Source of the DNA: DATBLE01 sp036555585
GTDB taxonomy: Bacteria; Actinomycetota; Thermoleophilia; Gaiellales; Gaiellaceae
Direction of reading: 5' to 3'
DNA: 64,000 bases
NCBI GenBank assembly: GCA_036555585.1
Contig: DATBLE010000003.1
Span: 1 to 64,000, forward strand
The notes beneath the pieces are model-generated. The model was not told the origin of the DNA and made no database searches. It worked only from the letters and a program-made list of their open reading frames with translations. Every line of letters begins with the position of its first letter. Positions within the stretch are counted from its first letter, which is position 1. The position numbers and the translations under genes were made by a program. Shown here piece after piece: positions 25,324-33,699 of this stretch.

Positions 25324-26370
25324 GTGCAGCTCCCGCGCTCGGTCCGCGAGGCCGACGTCGGCGGCCGGCGGGTCCTGGTCCGCGCCGACCTGAACGTCCC
25401 GCTGGAGGACGGCCGGGTCGCCGACGACACCCGGATCCGCGCCGCGCTGCCGACGCTGCAGCTCCTGCTCGAGGAGGGGGCGGCGGAGGTCGTCGTCTGC
25501 TCGCACCTCGGCCGTCCGAAGGGGCCCGATCCGGCCTATGCGATCGCGCCGGTCGCCGCGCGCCTCGTCGAGCTGCTCGGGCGGGAGGAGCGGCTGCGCG
25601 TGCTCGAGAACACGCGGTTCGATCCCCGCGAGACCGCGAACGACCCGGAGCTGGCGGGCGAGCTCGCCGCGCAGGCCGATCTCTACGTGAACGACGCCTT
25701 CGGGTCGGCGCACCGGGCGCACGCGTCGACGGAGGGCGTCGCCCACCTGCTGCCCGCGTACGCCGGGCTGCTGCTCGAGCGCGAGCTGGTCGAGCTCGGC
25801 AAGCTGCTCGAGGGCCCGGGGCGTCCGTTCGTCGCGATCGTCGGGGGCGCCAAGGTCGAGGACAAGATCGGCGTCCTGCGCAGCCTCGCCGAGCGCGCCG
25901 ACGCCGTCCTCGTCGGGGGCAAGATGGCAGCGGAGCTTGCTGCGCAATCTCCGCTGGAAGTTCACGTCGAGCTCCCCACCGACGTGGTTGCCGCCGGCGC
26001 CTTCGAGCCGGACGCGGAGTCGAAGGTGGTCCCAGCGGATGCGGTGCCCGAGGGCTGGCTGGGTCTCGACATCGGGCCGGCGACCCGAGAGGCCTATGCC
26101 GGGCGGATCGCGACGGCGAGGACGGTCTTCTGGAACGGGCCGATGGGCGTGTTCGAGTGGCCGCGCTTCGGGGAGGGGACGCTCGCGATCGCACGGGCCG
26201 TCGCCGGCGCTGCCGCCCATACCGTCGTCGGCGGCGGCGACTCCGTCCGGGCGATCGAGGAGGCCGGCCTCGCCGGGCGGATCGACTGGGTCTCGACCGG
26301 CGGCGGCGCGTCGCTCGAGCTGCTGGAAGGCAAGGAGCTCCCCGGAGTGGCCGCGATCCCGCCTGCATAG
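25324..26370 (+). CDS. pgk: phosphoglycerate kinase with internal deletion
   Basis: A 348-residue Pgk, markedly shorter than the usual 390-400. The N-terminal substrate domain (RADLNVPLEDG, SHLGRPKG, ENTRFD, NDAFGSAHRAHAS) and the hinge VGGAKVEDKIGVL are intact, as are the nucleotide-site WNGPMGVFEWPRF and the GGGDSVRAI and STGGGASLELL motifs. Between GGKMA (199-202) and LPTDVV (217-222) only about 15 residues remain where about 40 are normal, so roughly one helix-turn segment of the ATP domain is missing. The frame is clean, so the enzyme is likely functional. GTG at 25324 follows the gap stop by one base. The stop TAG begins the tpiA -10-like hexamer. Confidence 0.93.
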   Translation: MQLPRSVREADVGGRRVLVRADLNVPLEDGRVADDTRIRAALPTLQLLLEEGAAEVVVCSHLGRPKGPDPAYAIAPVAARLVELLGREERLRVLENTRFDPRETANDPELAGELAAQADLYVNDAFGSAHRAHASTEGVAHLLPAYAGLLLERELVELGKLLEGPGRPFVAIVGGAKVEDKIGVLRSLAERADAVLVGGKMAAELAAQSPLEVHVELPTDVVAAGAFEPDAESKVVPADAVPEGWLGLDIGPATREAYAGRIATARTVFWNGPMGVFEWPRFGEGTLAIARAVAGAAAHTVVGGGDSVRAIEEAGLAGRIDWVSTGGGASLELLEGKELPGVAAIPPA

Positions 26371-26379
26371 GATCCAGCG

Positions 26380-27078
26380 ATGCTGATCGCTGGCAACTGG
26401 AAGATGCACAAGGGCCCGGAGGAGACCGCCGGCTTCTGCCGCGGGCTCCGTGACCAGCTGGAGTGGATCGACGGCGTCGACGTCGCGGTCTGCCCGCCGT
26501 TCCCGTCGCTGAGCGCAGCCGTCCAGGCGCTCGCCGGAACCGACATCGCGGTCGCGGCGCAGAACGTCCACTGGGAGGTGGAGGGCGCGTTCACGGGCGA
26601 GGTCTCCGCGCCGATGCTGTTCGAGCTCGGCGTCTACGGCGCGATCGTCGGCCACTCCGAGCGCCGGCAGCTCTTCGGCGAGACCGACGAGGGCGTCGCC
26701 CGCCGCGCCGCGGCGGCCCTCGAAGCGGGGCTCTGGGTGATCGCCTGCGTCGGCGAGACCGAGGACGAGCGGGAGGCCGGCCGGACCGAGGAGGTGCTGC
26801 GCCGGCAAGCGAGCGTCCTCGAGGCGCACGAGCAGCTCGTCCTCGCCTACGAGCCCGTCTGGGCGATCGGCACGGGCAGGACGGCCACGCCCGAGCTGGC
26901 CCAGGAGGCGCACGCGTTCCTGCGCGGCATCGTCGACGTGCCGATCCTCTACGGCGGCTCGGTGAAGCCCGACAACGCCGCAGAGCTGCTCGCCCAGCCC
27001 GACGTCGACGGGGCGCTCGTCGGCGGCGCGTCCCTCGAGGTCGAGTCGTTCGCGGCGATTTGCAGAGCAGCGGCCTGA
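26380..27078 (+). CDS. tpiA: triose-phosphate isomerase
   Basis: A 232-residue TIM that interconverts dihydroxyacetone phosphate and glyceraldehyde 3-phosphate. The active site is intact: Asn6 and Lys8 in AGNWKMH, His92 in VGHSERR, and Glu158 in AYEPVWAIGTG, with the phosphate loop YGGSVKPDN. It is about 20 residues shorter than typical (250), through trimmed loops. TAGGAT (26368-26373), beginning with the pgk stop codon, ends 6 nt before the ATG, which suggests an extra internal leaderless promoter. It overlaps gpmI by 19 nt. Confidence 0.97.
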   Translation: MLIAGNWKMHKGPEETAGFCRGLRDQLEWIDGVDVAVCPPFPSLSAAVQALAGTDIAVAAQNVHWEVEGAFTGEVSAPMLFELGVYGAIVGHSERRQLFGETDEGVARRAAAALEAGLWVIACVGETEDEREAGRTEEVLRRQASVLEAHEQLVLAYEPVWAIGTGRTATPELAQEAHAFLRGIVDVPILYGGSVKPDNAAELLAQPDVDGALVGGASLEVESFAAICRAAA

Positions 27079-28511
27079 TCGTCCTGGTCGTCCTGGACGG
27101 GTGGGGCTGCGCCTCGCCCGGGCCGGGCAACGCCGTCGCCCTCGCCGACACCCCGGTGTTCGACCGCCTCTGGGCCGAGTCGGCGCACACCTCCTTGCAG
27201 GCATCGGGGCAGGCGGTCGGCCTGCCGGCGGGCCAGATGGGCAACTCCGAGGTCGGCCACCTGACGATCGGCTCCGGCCGGATCCTCTACCAGGACCTGA
27301 GGCGCGCGAACCGGGCGATCGAGGACGGCTCGTTCTTCGCGAGCCCGGCGCTGCGCGGGGCGTTCGAGCGGGGCAAGGCCGTCCACCTGCTCGGCCTGGT
27401 CTCGCACGGCGGCGTCCACTCGCACGTCGACCACCTCGAGGCGCTGCTCCGCTTCGCGCCGGACAGGACGTGGATCCACGCGTTCACCGACGGACGCGAC
27501 GTCTCGCCGCACGCGGCCGTCCACGACCTCGCGGAGCTGCCGCAGGAGCGGATCGCCTCCGTCTCGGGCCGCTACTACGCGATGGACCGGGACCAGCGCT
27601 GGGAGCGCACGGAGCGCGCGTTCGACGCCGTCGTCCGCTCGAGCCCGGTGACGGGGACGGAGCCCGTGGCGTACGTGCAGCAGCAGTACGACGCCGGCAT
27701 CACGGACGAGTTCGTCGAGCCCGTCCACTTCGAGGGGAGGCCGGGGATCGAGCCGGGCGACAGCGCGATCTTCTTCAACTTCCGCCCCGATCGCGCGCGC
27801 CAGCTCTCGCAGAAGCTGCTCGAGGCCGGGGTCGACCTGACGACGATGACACGGTACCGCGACGACCTCGACTGCCCCGTCGTCTTCGAGGAGCGAGAGG
27901 TGCCGAACACGCTGGCCGAGGTGCTGGCCGGGCACGGCGCCCGCCAGCTCCACTGCGCCGAGACGGAGAAGTACGCCCACGTCACCTACTTCTTCAACGG
28001 GGGCCGCGAGGCGGCGTGGCCGGGCGAGGAGCGGATCCTCGTGCCGTCCCCGCGCGACGTCGGCACCTACGACGAGAAGCCGGAGATGTCGGCACCCGAG
28101 GTCGCCGAGCGCTTCTCTGCGGCCGTCGGCGACGGCTACCGGTTCGGGATCGTCAACTTCGCGAACCCGGACATGGTCGGCCACACGGGCTCCATCCCGG
28201 CTGCGGTCGCGGCGGTCGAGACATCCGACCGCTGCCTCGGCCGGGTGCTGGCCGCGGTCGAGGCAGCAGGCGGCGTCGCGCTCGTCACCGCCGACCACGG
28301 CAACGCCGAGGTCATGCTCGCCGAGGACGGCGTCAGCCCGCAGACGGCGCACACGACGAACCCCGTGCCGCTGGTCGTGACGGCACCCGGCGTCGTGCTC
28401 CGCGACGACGGCGAGCTGTCGGATCTCGCCCCGACCTGCCTCCACCTGCTGGGCCTGCCGAAACCGCCGGAAATGACGGGGCGGAGCCTGGTTGCCGACG
28501 TGCGGAGATGA
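27060..28511 (+). CDS. gpmI: 2,3-bisphosphoglycerate-independent phosphoglycerate mutase
   Basis: A 483-residue alkaline-phosphatase-superfamily mutase that converts 3- to 2-phosphoglycerate with two Mn2+. LDGWG gives the first metal Asp, GNSEVGH holds the phosphorylated Ser63, and DGRDVSPHAA, RYYAMDRDQRWERTERAF, FNFRPDRARQL, NFANPDMVGHTG and TADHGNAEVM complete the site. It is about 25 residues shorter than typical, mainly at the N terminus. The likely start is TTG at 27060, inside tpiA; no ATG or GTG precedes LDGWG in a sensible place. It ends the glycolytic run. Confidence 0.95.
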   Translation: MQSSGLIVLVVLDGWGCASPGPGNAVALADTPVFDRLWAESAHTSLQASGQAVGLPAGQMGNSEVGHLTIGSGRILYQDLRRANRAIEDGSFFASPALRGAFERGKAVHLLGLVSHGGVHSHVDHLEALLRFAPDRTWIHAFTDGRDVSPHAAVHDLAELPQERIASVSGRYYAMDRDQRWERTERAFDAVVRSSPVTGTEPVAYVQQQYDAGITDEFVEPVHFEGRPGIEPGDSAIFFNFRPDRARQLSQKLLEAGVDLTTMTRYRDDLDCPVVFEEREVPNTLAEVLAGHGARQLHCAETEKYAHVTYFFNGGREAAWPGEERILVPSPRDVGTYDEKPEMSAPEVAERFSAAVGDGYRFGIVNFANPDMVGHTGSIPAAVAAVETSDRCLGRVLAAVEAAGGVALVTADHGNAEVMLAEDGVSPQTAHTTNPVPLVVTAPGVVLRDDGELSDLAPTCLHLLGLPKPPEMTGRSLVADVRR

Positions 28512-28560
28512 ACTTGCGTAAATGTTCCGTAAGCGAGCCGGCAACGACGAAAAGGCTGGC

Positions 28561-28566
28561 TATACT
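28561..28566 (+). promoter_or_regulatory. TATACT -10-like hexamer of the sigma factor gene
   Basis: TATACT is a near-perfect match to the consensus -10 and ends 9 nt before TTG 28576. It places the transcription start within a few bases of that codon and argues against the upstream ATG at 28522. No clear -35 element is seen. Confidence 0.55.
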
Positions 28567-28575
28567 CCGCCCGCC

Positions 28576-29178
28576 TTGTCACTCCAGCAACCTGACCTGG
28601 GGGTGCTGCGCAAAGCGCAACGGGGTGACGAGCGTGCCTTCGCGATCATCGTCAGGGCGTACGAGACGCCGGTCTTCAACTACGTGCTGCGGCTCGTCGG
28701 CGACCGTGCGCTCGCGGAGGACCTGACGCAGGAGGTCTTCCTGCGTGTCTTCCAGGGGTTGCCGAAGTTCTCGCTGCGCTGCAAGTTCACGACCTGGCTC
28801 TTCCAGGTCACGAAGAACCGCGTCCTCGACGAGCTGAGGGCGAGCGAGCGACGTCCGCGACACCTGGTCGCGCTCGACGACGTCGCGCCGCTCGAGGTGA
28901 TGGACGCTCCGATCGAGCGGGGGGAGACCGTCGACGCGCTCTGGCGCGCGATCGAGGGGCTGTCGACGGACCTGAAGATGGCGCTGCTCCTCCGCGACGT
29001 CGCCGGCCTCTCCTACACCGAGATCGCAGACGCGCTCGAGGTCACGCTCGCCACGGTCAAGTGGCGGATCTACAAGGGCCGCGAGGACGTCGCCCTCGCC
29101 CTCGCGCGCGAGGGCATCGGCTTCGACGCTCGCCCGGTCGCGACCGCGCCGGCGGCCGACGCCGAGACCGGCAGCTAG
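28576..29178 (+). CDS. RNA polymerase sigma factor, ECF-like (sigma-70 family)
   Basis: A 200-residue sigma factor with region 2 (ETPVFNYVLRLVGDRALAEDLTQEVFLRVFQGL, then KFTTWLFQVTKNRVLDELR) and region 4 (GLSTDLKMALLLRDVAGLSYTEIADALEVTLATVKWRIYKGRE) but no regions 1 or 3, so it is of the extracytoplasmic-function type. No anti-sigma gene lies next to it; its downstream neighbour is convergent. The start is uncertain: TTG 28576 fits the TATACT hexamer, while ATG 28522 would add 18 residues. Its C-terminal tail is Ala-rich. The regulon is unknown. Confidence 0.88.
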   Translation: MSLQQPDLGVLRKAQRGDERAFAIIVRAYETPVFNYVLRLVGDRALAEDLTQEVFLRVFQGLPKFSLRCKFTTWLFQVTKNRVLDELRASERRPRHLVALDDVAPLEVMDAPIERGETVDALWRAIEGLSTDLKMALLLRDVAGLSYTEIADALEVTLATVKWRIYKGREDVALALAREGIGFDARPVATAPAADAETGS

Positions 29179-29180
29179 CA

Positions 29181-29906
29181 CTAGACCCCGTGGGCGAGCC
29201 GCTCGGCGAGCGCGTCGGGTAGCCCGGCCGCGCGGATCGCATCCTGGGTCCGGGCGACGTCGTACGGCGTACGCCGGAACTCGGCGCGGTGCGCGCCCAG
29301 GTCGAGCAGCAGCCAGGCCGCGTCGCGGTCGCCGTCCCGCGGCTGGCCCACCGACCCGGGGTTGAGCAGCCACCGGCCTCCGGCGAGGTCGATCTCCGTG
29401 CCGGCGGGCGCATGGCCCCCGCCCGAACCGTCCCGGTCGGGGATCGCGAGCGGGATGTGGCTGTGCCCGACGAGGGTCACGTCGGTTCCCGAGTCGCGGA
29501 TGGCGTCCCGGGCCGCCTCCCAGGAGAGCACGTACTCCCAGACCGGGTCGCGGGGGCTGCCGTGGTAGAGGCCGACCCCCTCCGCGGCCCCGGTCGGAGC
29601 GAGCCCGGACAGGTACGCGTGTGCGTCCGAATCGAGCACCGTGCGTGCCCACCTCGCCGCGACCGCTGCGTCGCCGGCGAAATCGTCCAGCTCGAGCGCG
29701 CCCAGCACGCCGAGGTCGTGGTTGCCGACCAGGCACTCGCGGGCGTGCTCCTGCGTCCACGCGCAGCACTCGTTCGGGTTCGGCCCGTAGCCGACCAGGT
29801 CGCCGAGGCACCAGATCGCATCGGGCGCCTCGACCTCGATCGCCTCCGCCGTCGCCTCGAGCGCGGGGAAGTTAGCGTGGATGTCGGAGATGACGGCGAC
29901 GCGCAT
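29181..29906 (-). CDS. metallophosphoesterase (calcineurin-like)
   Basis: A 241-residue dinuclear metal phosphoesterase. The five family motifs are intact: SDIHAN, GDLVGYGPNP, GNHD, YHGSPRDP and GHSHIP. The NPGSVGQPRDGD ending is typical of the YfcE/YmdB-neighbouring group of diadenosine tetraphosphatase-like and phosphodiesterase proteins, often called 'metallophosphoesterase family protein' in actinobacteria. The substrate is not known. It converges on the sigma factor gene with a 2-nt gap and overlaps the divergent M48 gene head-on by 17 nt, assuming the start chosen for the latter. Confidence 0.88.
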   Translation of the reverse strand: MRVAVISDIHANFPALEATAEAIEVEAPDAIWCLGDLVGYGPNPNECCAWTQEHARECLVGNHDLGVLGALELDDFAGDAAVAARWARTVLDSDAHAYLSGLAPTGAAEGVGLYHGSPRDPVWEYVLSWEAARDAIRDSGTDVTLVGHSHIPLAIPDRDGSGGGHAPAGTEIDLAGGRWLLNPGSVGQPRDGDRDAAWLLLDLGAHRAEFRRTPYDVARTQDAIRAAGLPDALAERLAHGV

Positions 29907-31110
29907 GGGGCACCCGGTGCGGCTCGCAACCTTAACGGCGCTCGCTGGGGCATGGGCCGCCGCCGCATTCTTCCTCTGGGACTCGACGAAGGTGCCGGGC
30001 GGGCTCGATCTCGGCGGCGTCTCGCCGAGCGCGCTCTTCGGCGCAGTCTTCCTGCACAGGGCCGAGCACTACGAGTCGTTCTTCTACTGGCTGGCGCTCG
30101 GCCAGACGATCGCGACCCTCGTCGTGTTCCTGCTCTACGCCTGGCGCGGGGCGGGGTTCGCGCGCGAGTCGGCCGCCGGGCCGATCGGCACCGCGATGCT
30201 GCTGGCGATGCTCGGCTTCGGGCTGGTCTGGCTCGTGACCGTTCCCTTCGACGTGCTCTCGTTGTGGTGGCAGCGCCGCTACGACCAGTCGGACGAGAGC
30301 TACGGGGCGGTCCTGTTCGGCGGCTGGGTCCTGCTCGTGGTGAAGTTCCTCCTGCTGTCGTTCGCGGTGCTGGTCGCCGTCGGGCTGGCCAAGTGGCTCC
30401 CGCGGCTGTGGTGGATTCCCGCGTCAGCGGTCTTCGTCGCCCTCCAGGTGCTGCTGCTCTTCACCACCCCGTACCTGATCCCCGACACCCACGAGCTGGA
30501 CAACCCGCGCCTGGAGGCTGCGGCCGCGCGGATCGCCGACGAGGAGGGTGTCGGCGGCGTGCCGATCCGCATGGAGAAGGTGCACACCAAGGACCCGAAC
30601 GCGTTCACGACCGGGCTCGGACCGTCGCGCAAGGTGTTCGTCTGGAGCTCGATGCTCGACGGCCGCTTCACCGAGCGGCAGCTCGAGGTGGTGATCGCGC
30701 ACGAGTACGGGCACCAGGCAAGGGACCATCTCCTGAAGGGGATCGCCTGGTACGCGCTCTTCACCGTCCCGCTCGCGTACCTGATCGCGGTCGCCGCCAG
30801 GCGCCGCGGCGGGATGCGCCAGGCGGCGGCGATTCCGCTGGTGCTGCTCGTGTACGTCGTGTTCGGCCTCGTCGCCACGCCGCTCGAGGCGGCGATCTCG
30901 CGTCACATGGAGGCGGAGGCCGACTGGATGGCGCTGCAGACGACCCGGGCGCCGCAGGCGACCGAGTCGCTCTGGCGCCGGGTCGCCGCCACCGGGCTCA
31001 GCGACCCGAGCCCGCCGACCGCCCCGTACCTCGTCTTCTACGACCACCCCTCGCTGGCGCAGCGGGTGGCGATGGCCCGCGCCTGGGCGAGACGGCAGGC
31101 TGGCGGCTAG
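29890..31110 (+). CDS. M48 family metallopeptidase (Ste24-like)
   Basis: A 406-residue multi-spanning zinc protease of the Ste24/CAAX-protease-1 type. The hydrophobic segments are near residues 10-25, 55-80, 98-120, 138-165 and 172-192, followed by the catalytic HEYGH and, after two more membrane segments, EAEADWMAL with the third zinc ligand. A short conserved VHTKDPNAFTTGLGPSRKVFV stretch precedes the active site, as in Ste24. It is a second M48 enzyme besides the HtpX-like one at 1208-2050. The start is uncertain: ATG 29881, 29890 and 29905 are in frame, and 29890 best fits a TAGCGT hexamer at 29873-29878. Confidence 0.88.
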   Translation: MTATRMGHPVRLATLTALAGAWAAAAFFLWDSTKVPGGLDLGGVSPSALFGAVFLHRAEHYESFFYWLALGQTIATLVVFLLYAWRGAGFARESAAGPIGTAMLLAMLGFGLVWLVTVPFDVLSLWWQRRYDQSDESYGAVLFGGWVLLVVKFLLLSFAVLVAVGLAKWLPRLWWIPASAVFVALQVLLLFTTPYLIPDTHELDNPRLEAAAARIADEEGVGGVPIRMEKVHTKDPNAFTTGLGPSRKVFVWSSMLDGRFTERQLEVVIAHEYGHQARDHLLKGIAWYALFTVPLAYLIAVAARRRGGMRQAAAIPLVLLVYVVFGLVATPLEAAISRHMEAEADWMALQTTRAPQATESLWRRVAATGLSDPSPPTAPYLVFYDHPSLAQRVAMARAWARRQAGG

Positions 31111-31412
31111 TCCTCGTCCTTGCGCTCGGTCTGCGCCTCGGGCAGGTTTCGGATGCCTTCCCGCGCCGACCACTTCGACCACGAGTCCTGCATCGCGTCG
31201 AGCAGCTCCTTCATGAAGCGGCTCGACATGTTCACGCGGGCGACGACCACGCCGGGGATGTCGCCCTCCTCGACCTCGTGGTCGATCCGGGCGAAGGTGA
31301 TCGCGAACTCGTAGTCCGAGAAGCTGATGTTCGCGAAGTTGGAGTAGACCCCGCCCATGTGCGTGGGGTCGACGTGGATGTTGAGCTGGCGCTCCTGGCT
31401 CTCCTCTTCCAC
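31107..31412 (-). CDS. DUF3467 domain-containing protein
   Basis: A 101-residue protein of the DUF3467 family. The hallmark sequence is YSNFANISFSDYEFAITFARID, followed by a VARVNMSSRFMKELLDAM segment. Members are small soluble proteins of unknown function found in many bacteria. GTG at 31412 is preferred over GTG 31418 because TAGTAT on the minus strand (31426-31421) ends 8 nt before it. It converges on the M48 gene (4-nt overlap) and diverges from argS across about 19 nt. Confidence 0.85.
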   Translation of the reverse strand: MEEESQERQLNIHVDPTHMGGVYSNFANISFSDYEFAITFARIDHEVEEGDIPGVVVARVNMSSRFMKELLDAMQDSWSKWSAREGIRNLPEAQTERKDED

Positions 31413-31419
31413 CGGCACG

Positions 31420-31426
31420 GATACTA
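31420..31426. promoter_or_regulatory. overlapping divergent -10 hexamers (DUF3467 / argS)
   Basis: GATACTA contains TAGTAT on the minus strand (31426-31421), 8 nt before GTG 31412, and GATACT on the plus strand (31420-31425), 6 nt before the argS GTG at 31432. The plus-strand match is the weaker one. Confidence 0.5.
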
Positions 31427-31431
31427 CTGGG

Positions 31432-32979
31432 GTGGAGACGCCGTCAACCTCCCGCACCCAACGGTCGGCCGGCAGCATCGCCGAGCTCGCCGGGGTGCTC
31501 GCCGACGCCGCCGGGGCCGAGGTCGAGCTGGAGCGGCCGTCCGACCCCGAGCACGGCGACTACGCCACGAACGTCGCCCTGCGCGCCGCGCCGGCGCGCA
31601 AGCGCGCGCCGCGCGAGCTCGCCGAGGAGCTCGCCGCGGCGGCCCGGGCCCATCCGCAGGTCGAGCGCGCCGAGGTGGCGGGCCCGGGGTTCGTCAACCT
31701 CTTCCTCGGCGACGCCTGGTTCGGCGCCGCGCTGGCCGAGATGCTCGCCGCCGGCCGTGCGTTCGGCTCCGGGTTCGCCGCGCCCGGCGAGCGGGTCCAG
31801 GTCGAGATGGTCTCGGCGAACCCGACCGGTCCGATTGTCGTCTCCGCGGCCAGGAACGGCGCGATCGGCGACTCCCTGGCTCGTCTCCTCGCCTTCGCCG
31901 GCAACGAGGTCGAGCGCGAGTACTACTACAACGACGCCGGAGCGCAGATGGATCGCTTCCGGGCGTCGGTCGAGGCCGTGCGACGCGGCGAAGAGCCGCC
32001 CGAGGACGGCTACCGGGGCGACTACGTGCGCGACCTGGCGGCGCTTCCGGGCGATCCGGTGCCGCCGATGCTCGAGCGGATCGAGGCAAGCCTCGAACGG
32101 TTCCGGATCCACTTCGACTCCTGGGCCCTGCAGAGCGAGCTCGCCGAGCGGCTGCCCGAGCTGATGCCGCGGCTGGACACGTACGAGCGCGACGGGGCCG
32201 TCTGGGCGCGCTCGTCGGCCTACGGCGACGAGCAGGACCGCGTGATCATCCGCTCCGAGACGCGAGACCCGACCTACCGGGCGGCGGACATCGTCTACCT
32301 GGTCGACAAGCTGGAGCGCGGCTTCGACCGGGCGGTCTACGTGCTCGGCGCCGACCACCACGGCACGCGCAACTGGTACGCGGCGGTCGCCCGCATGCTC
32401 GGCTACGACCCCGACCGCGTCGAGGTGCTGCTCTACCAGCTCGTCCACCTGACCAGGGGCGGCGAGCAGACGAAGATGTCGAAGCGGCGCGGCGACGTCG
32501 TCTTCCTCGACGACTTCGTCGACGAGATCGGAGTCGACGCGGCCCGCTGGTACCTGGTGAACCGCAGCCCCGACCAGGCGATCGAGATCGACGTCGACCT
32601 CGCCGCCGAGCGCTCGGAGAAGAACCCCGTCTACTACGTCCAGTACGCCCACGCCCGCATCGCGGGCGTGCTGAGGAACGCGGGCGCCGCGGAGGCCTCC
32701 GCCGAGCCCGCCGGCGCGCTCGCCCCCGAGGAGCGCGACCTGGTGAAGCGGCTGGCCGAGCTCCCGGAGGTGGTCGCCGAGGCGGTCGAGCGGCGCGGCC
32801 CGCACGGGATCACGACCTACGCGATCCGGGTCGCAGACGACTTCCACCGCTTCTACCACCACCATCGCGTGCTCGAGAGCGAGTCGCAGGCGTTCCGGCT
32901 CGGCCTCTGCCGGGCGACGCAGATCGTGATCGCCTCCTGCCTCGACCTGGTCGGCGTCGAGGCGCCGGAGCGGATGTAG
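31432..32979 (+). CDS. argS: arginyl-tRNA synthetase lacking the HIGH motif
   Basis: A 515-residue class I synthetase that charges tRNA-Arg. The order is standard: an N-terminal tRNA-binding domain (residues 1-115), the Rossmann catalytic core (SANPTGPI, then EYYYNDAGAQM, GADHHGTRNW and YQLVHLTRGGEQTKMSKRRGD) and the helical anticodon domain (YVQYAHARI onward). The striking feature is that the ATP-binding HIGH signature, normally HVGH right after NPTGPL, is here VVSA (Val136-Val137-Ser138-Ala139). KMSK is intact and the rest is well conserved, so this is not a decayed gene. It may be a lineage trait or need a different ATP-binding mode. The GTG start is 6 nt after a GATACT hexamer. Confidence 0.93.
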   Translation: METPSTSRTQRSAGSIAELAGVLADAAGAEVELERPSDPEHGDYATNVALRAAPARKRAPRELAEELAAAARAHPQVERAEVAGPGFVNLFLGDAWFGAALAEMLAAGRAFGSGFAAPGERVQVEMVSANPTGPIVVSAARNGAIGDSLARLLAFAGNEVEREYYYNDAGAQMDRFRASVEAVRRGEEPPEDGYRGDYVRDLAALPGDPVPPMLERIEASLERFRIHFDSWALQSELAERLPELMPRLDTYERDGAVWARSSAYGDEQDRVIIRSETRDPTYRAADIVYLVDKLERGFDRAVYVLGADHHGTRNWYAAVARMLGYDPDRVEVLLYQLVHLTRGGEQTKMSKRRGDVVFLDDFVDEIGVDAARWYLVNRSPDQAIEIDVDLAAERSEKNPVYYVQYAHARIAGVLRNAGAAEASAEPAGALAPEERDLVKRLAELPEVVAEAVERRGPHGITTYAIRVADDFHRFYHHHRVLESESQAFRLGLCRATQIVIASCLDLVGVEAPERM

Positions 32980-32989
32980 CGGCAGTTCG

Positions 32990-33604
32990 CTACGTCGCCG
33001 GCCCGGGGCGGCGCCGCTCGGATCCCCAGCCGTAGATGCTCCACGCGACGAGGAGGACGCCGCCCACGAGCGCGCCGCACGTATCCGCGACGAGGTCGCC
33101 GATCGTGTCGGTCTGACCGTGCTGCAGGTGTGATCCGAGCAGGTGGTCGGAGCACCACTCGAACACCTCCCACAGGGCTCCGATCGCGGCACCGAACGCG
33201 AGCGTGACGACGAACACGCCGAGGTGATGGCGCCGCTCGCCGGCGTCCCGCAGGTCGGGCAGCACGTAGGCGCGCGCGAGCAGGATGTAGACCACCGGCG
33301 CGATCACGAGCGGCACGAGGAAGTGAACGACGCGGTCGTAGTCGCCGAACCGGTCGTACAGGCCGAGGGCGTCGCCCCAGCCGGTCAGGGCCATCGCCAG
33401 GACGAAGCCGAGGTCGTAGAGGCGCGGCAGGTCGACGAAGCGGACGGCGACGACCGCCGCCGACGAGACCGCGAGGTTGACGACGCTGGCCCGGTCCCAG
33501 ACGACGTAGACGACCGCCGCGCCCACGAACGCGAGCCGCAGCACGTCGAGCGGGTCGCGAAGGAACGGATGCCAGTCTCCCAGAACCGCCCGGCGTGCGT
33601 CCAT
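32990..33604 (-). CDS. DUF2238 (YjdF-like) membrane protein
   Basis: A 204-residue membrane protein with about five or six transmembrane segments. The family signature is present: FGDYDRVVHFLVPLVIAPVV, then GALWEVFEW and DTIGDLVADTCGALVGG. The charged and polar residues in these helices (D-R-x-x-H, E-x-x-E-W, D-T-x-x-D) suggest a buried metal or substrate site. DUF2238 proteins have no settled function. It converges on argS with a 10-nt gap and is divergent from glpX. Confidence 0.82.
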   Translation of the reverse strand: MDARRAVLGDWHPFLRDPLDVLRLAFVGAAVVYVVWDRASVVNLAVSSAAVVAVRFVDLPRLYDLGFVLAMALTGWGDALGLYDRFGDYDRVVHFLVPLVIAPVVYILLARAYVLPDLRDAGERRHHLGVFVVTLAFGAAIGALWEVFEWCSDHLLGSHLQHGQTDTIGDLVADTCGALVGGVLLVAWSIYGWGSERRRPGPAT

Positions 33605-33686
33605 CGGGGGATGTGCTTCCCGCTTCCGGGGACGAGCTACCTGCAGGCTGCGTCTGGGGCGACCGGAATCGGGCGGCGCCGCCGCT

Positions 33687-33692
33687 TAGGAT
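33687..33692 (+). promoter_or_regulatory. TAGGAT -10-like hexamer of glpX
   Basis: TAGGAT ends exactly 7 nt before the glpX ATG at 33700, so the transcript is predicted to begin at or next to the start codon. Confidence 0.6.
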
Positions 33693-33699
33693 TCGGGGC

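Noticed and set aside
29881..29889. ATG 29881 as start of the M48 protease
   Set aside because: The TAGCGT hexamer at 29873-29878 would place transcription start after this codon; ATG 29890 fits better, although neither is proven.
29289..33035. A 1248-residue plus-strand frame spanning phosphoesterase, M48 protease and argS
   Set aside because: It lies out of frame with three clearly conserved genes and is rich in Arg, Ala and Pro, as expected for a shadow frame in high-GC DNA.
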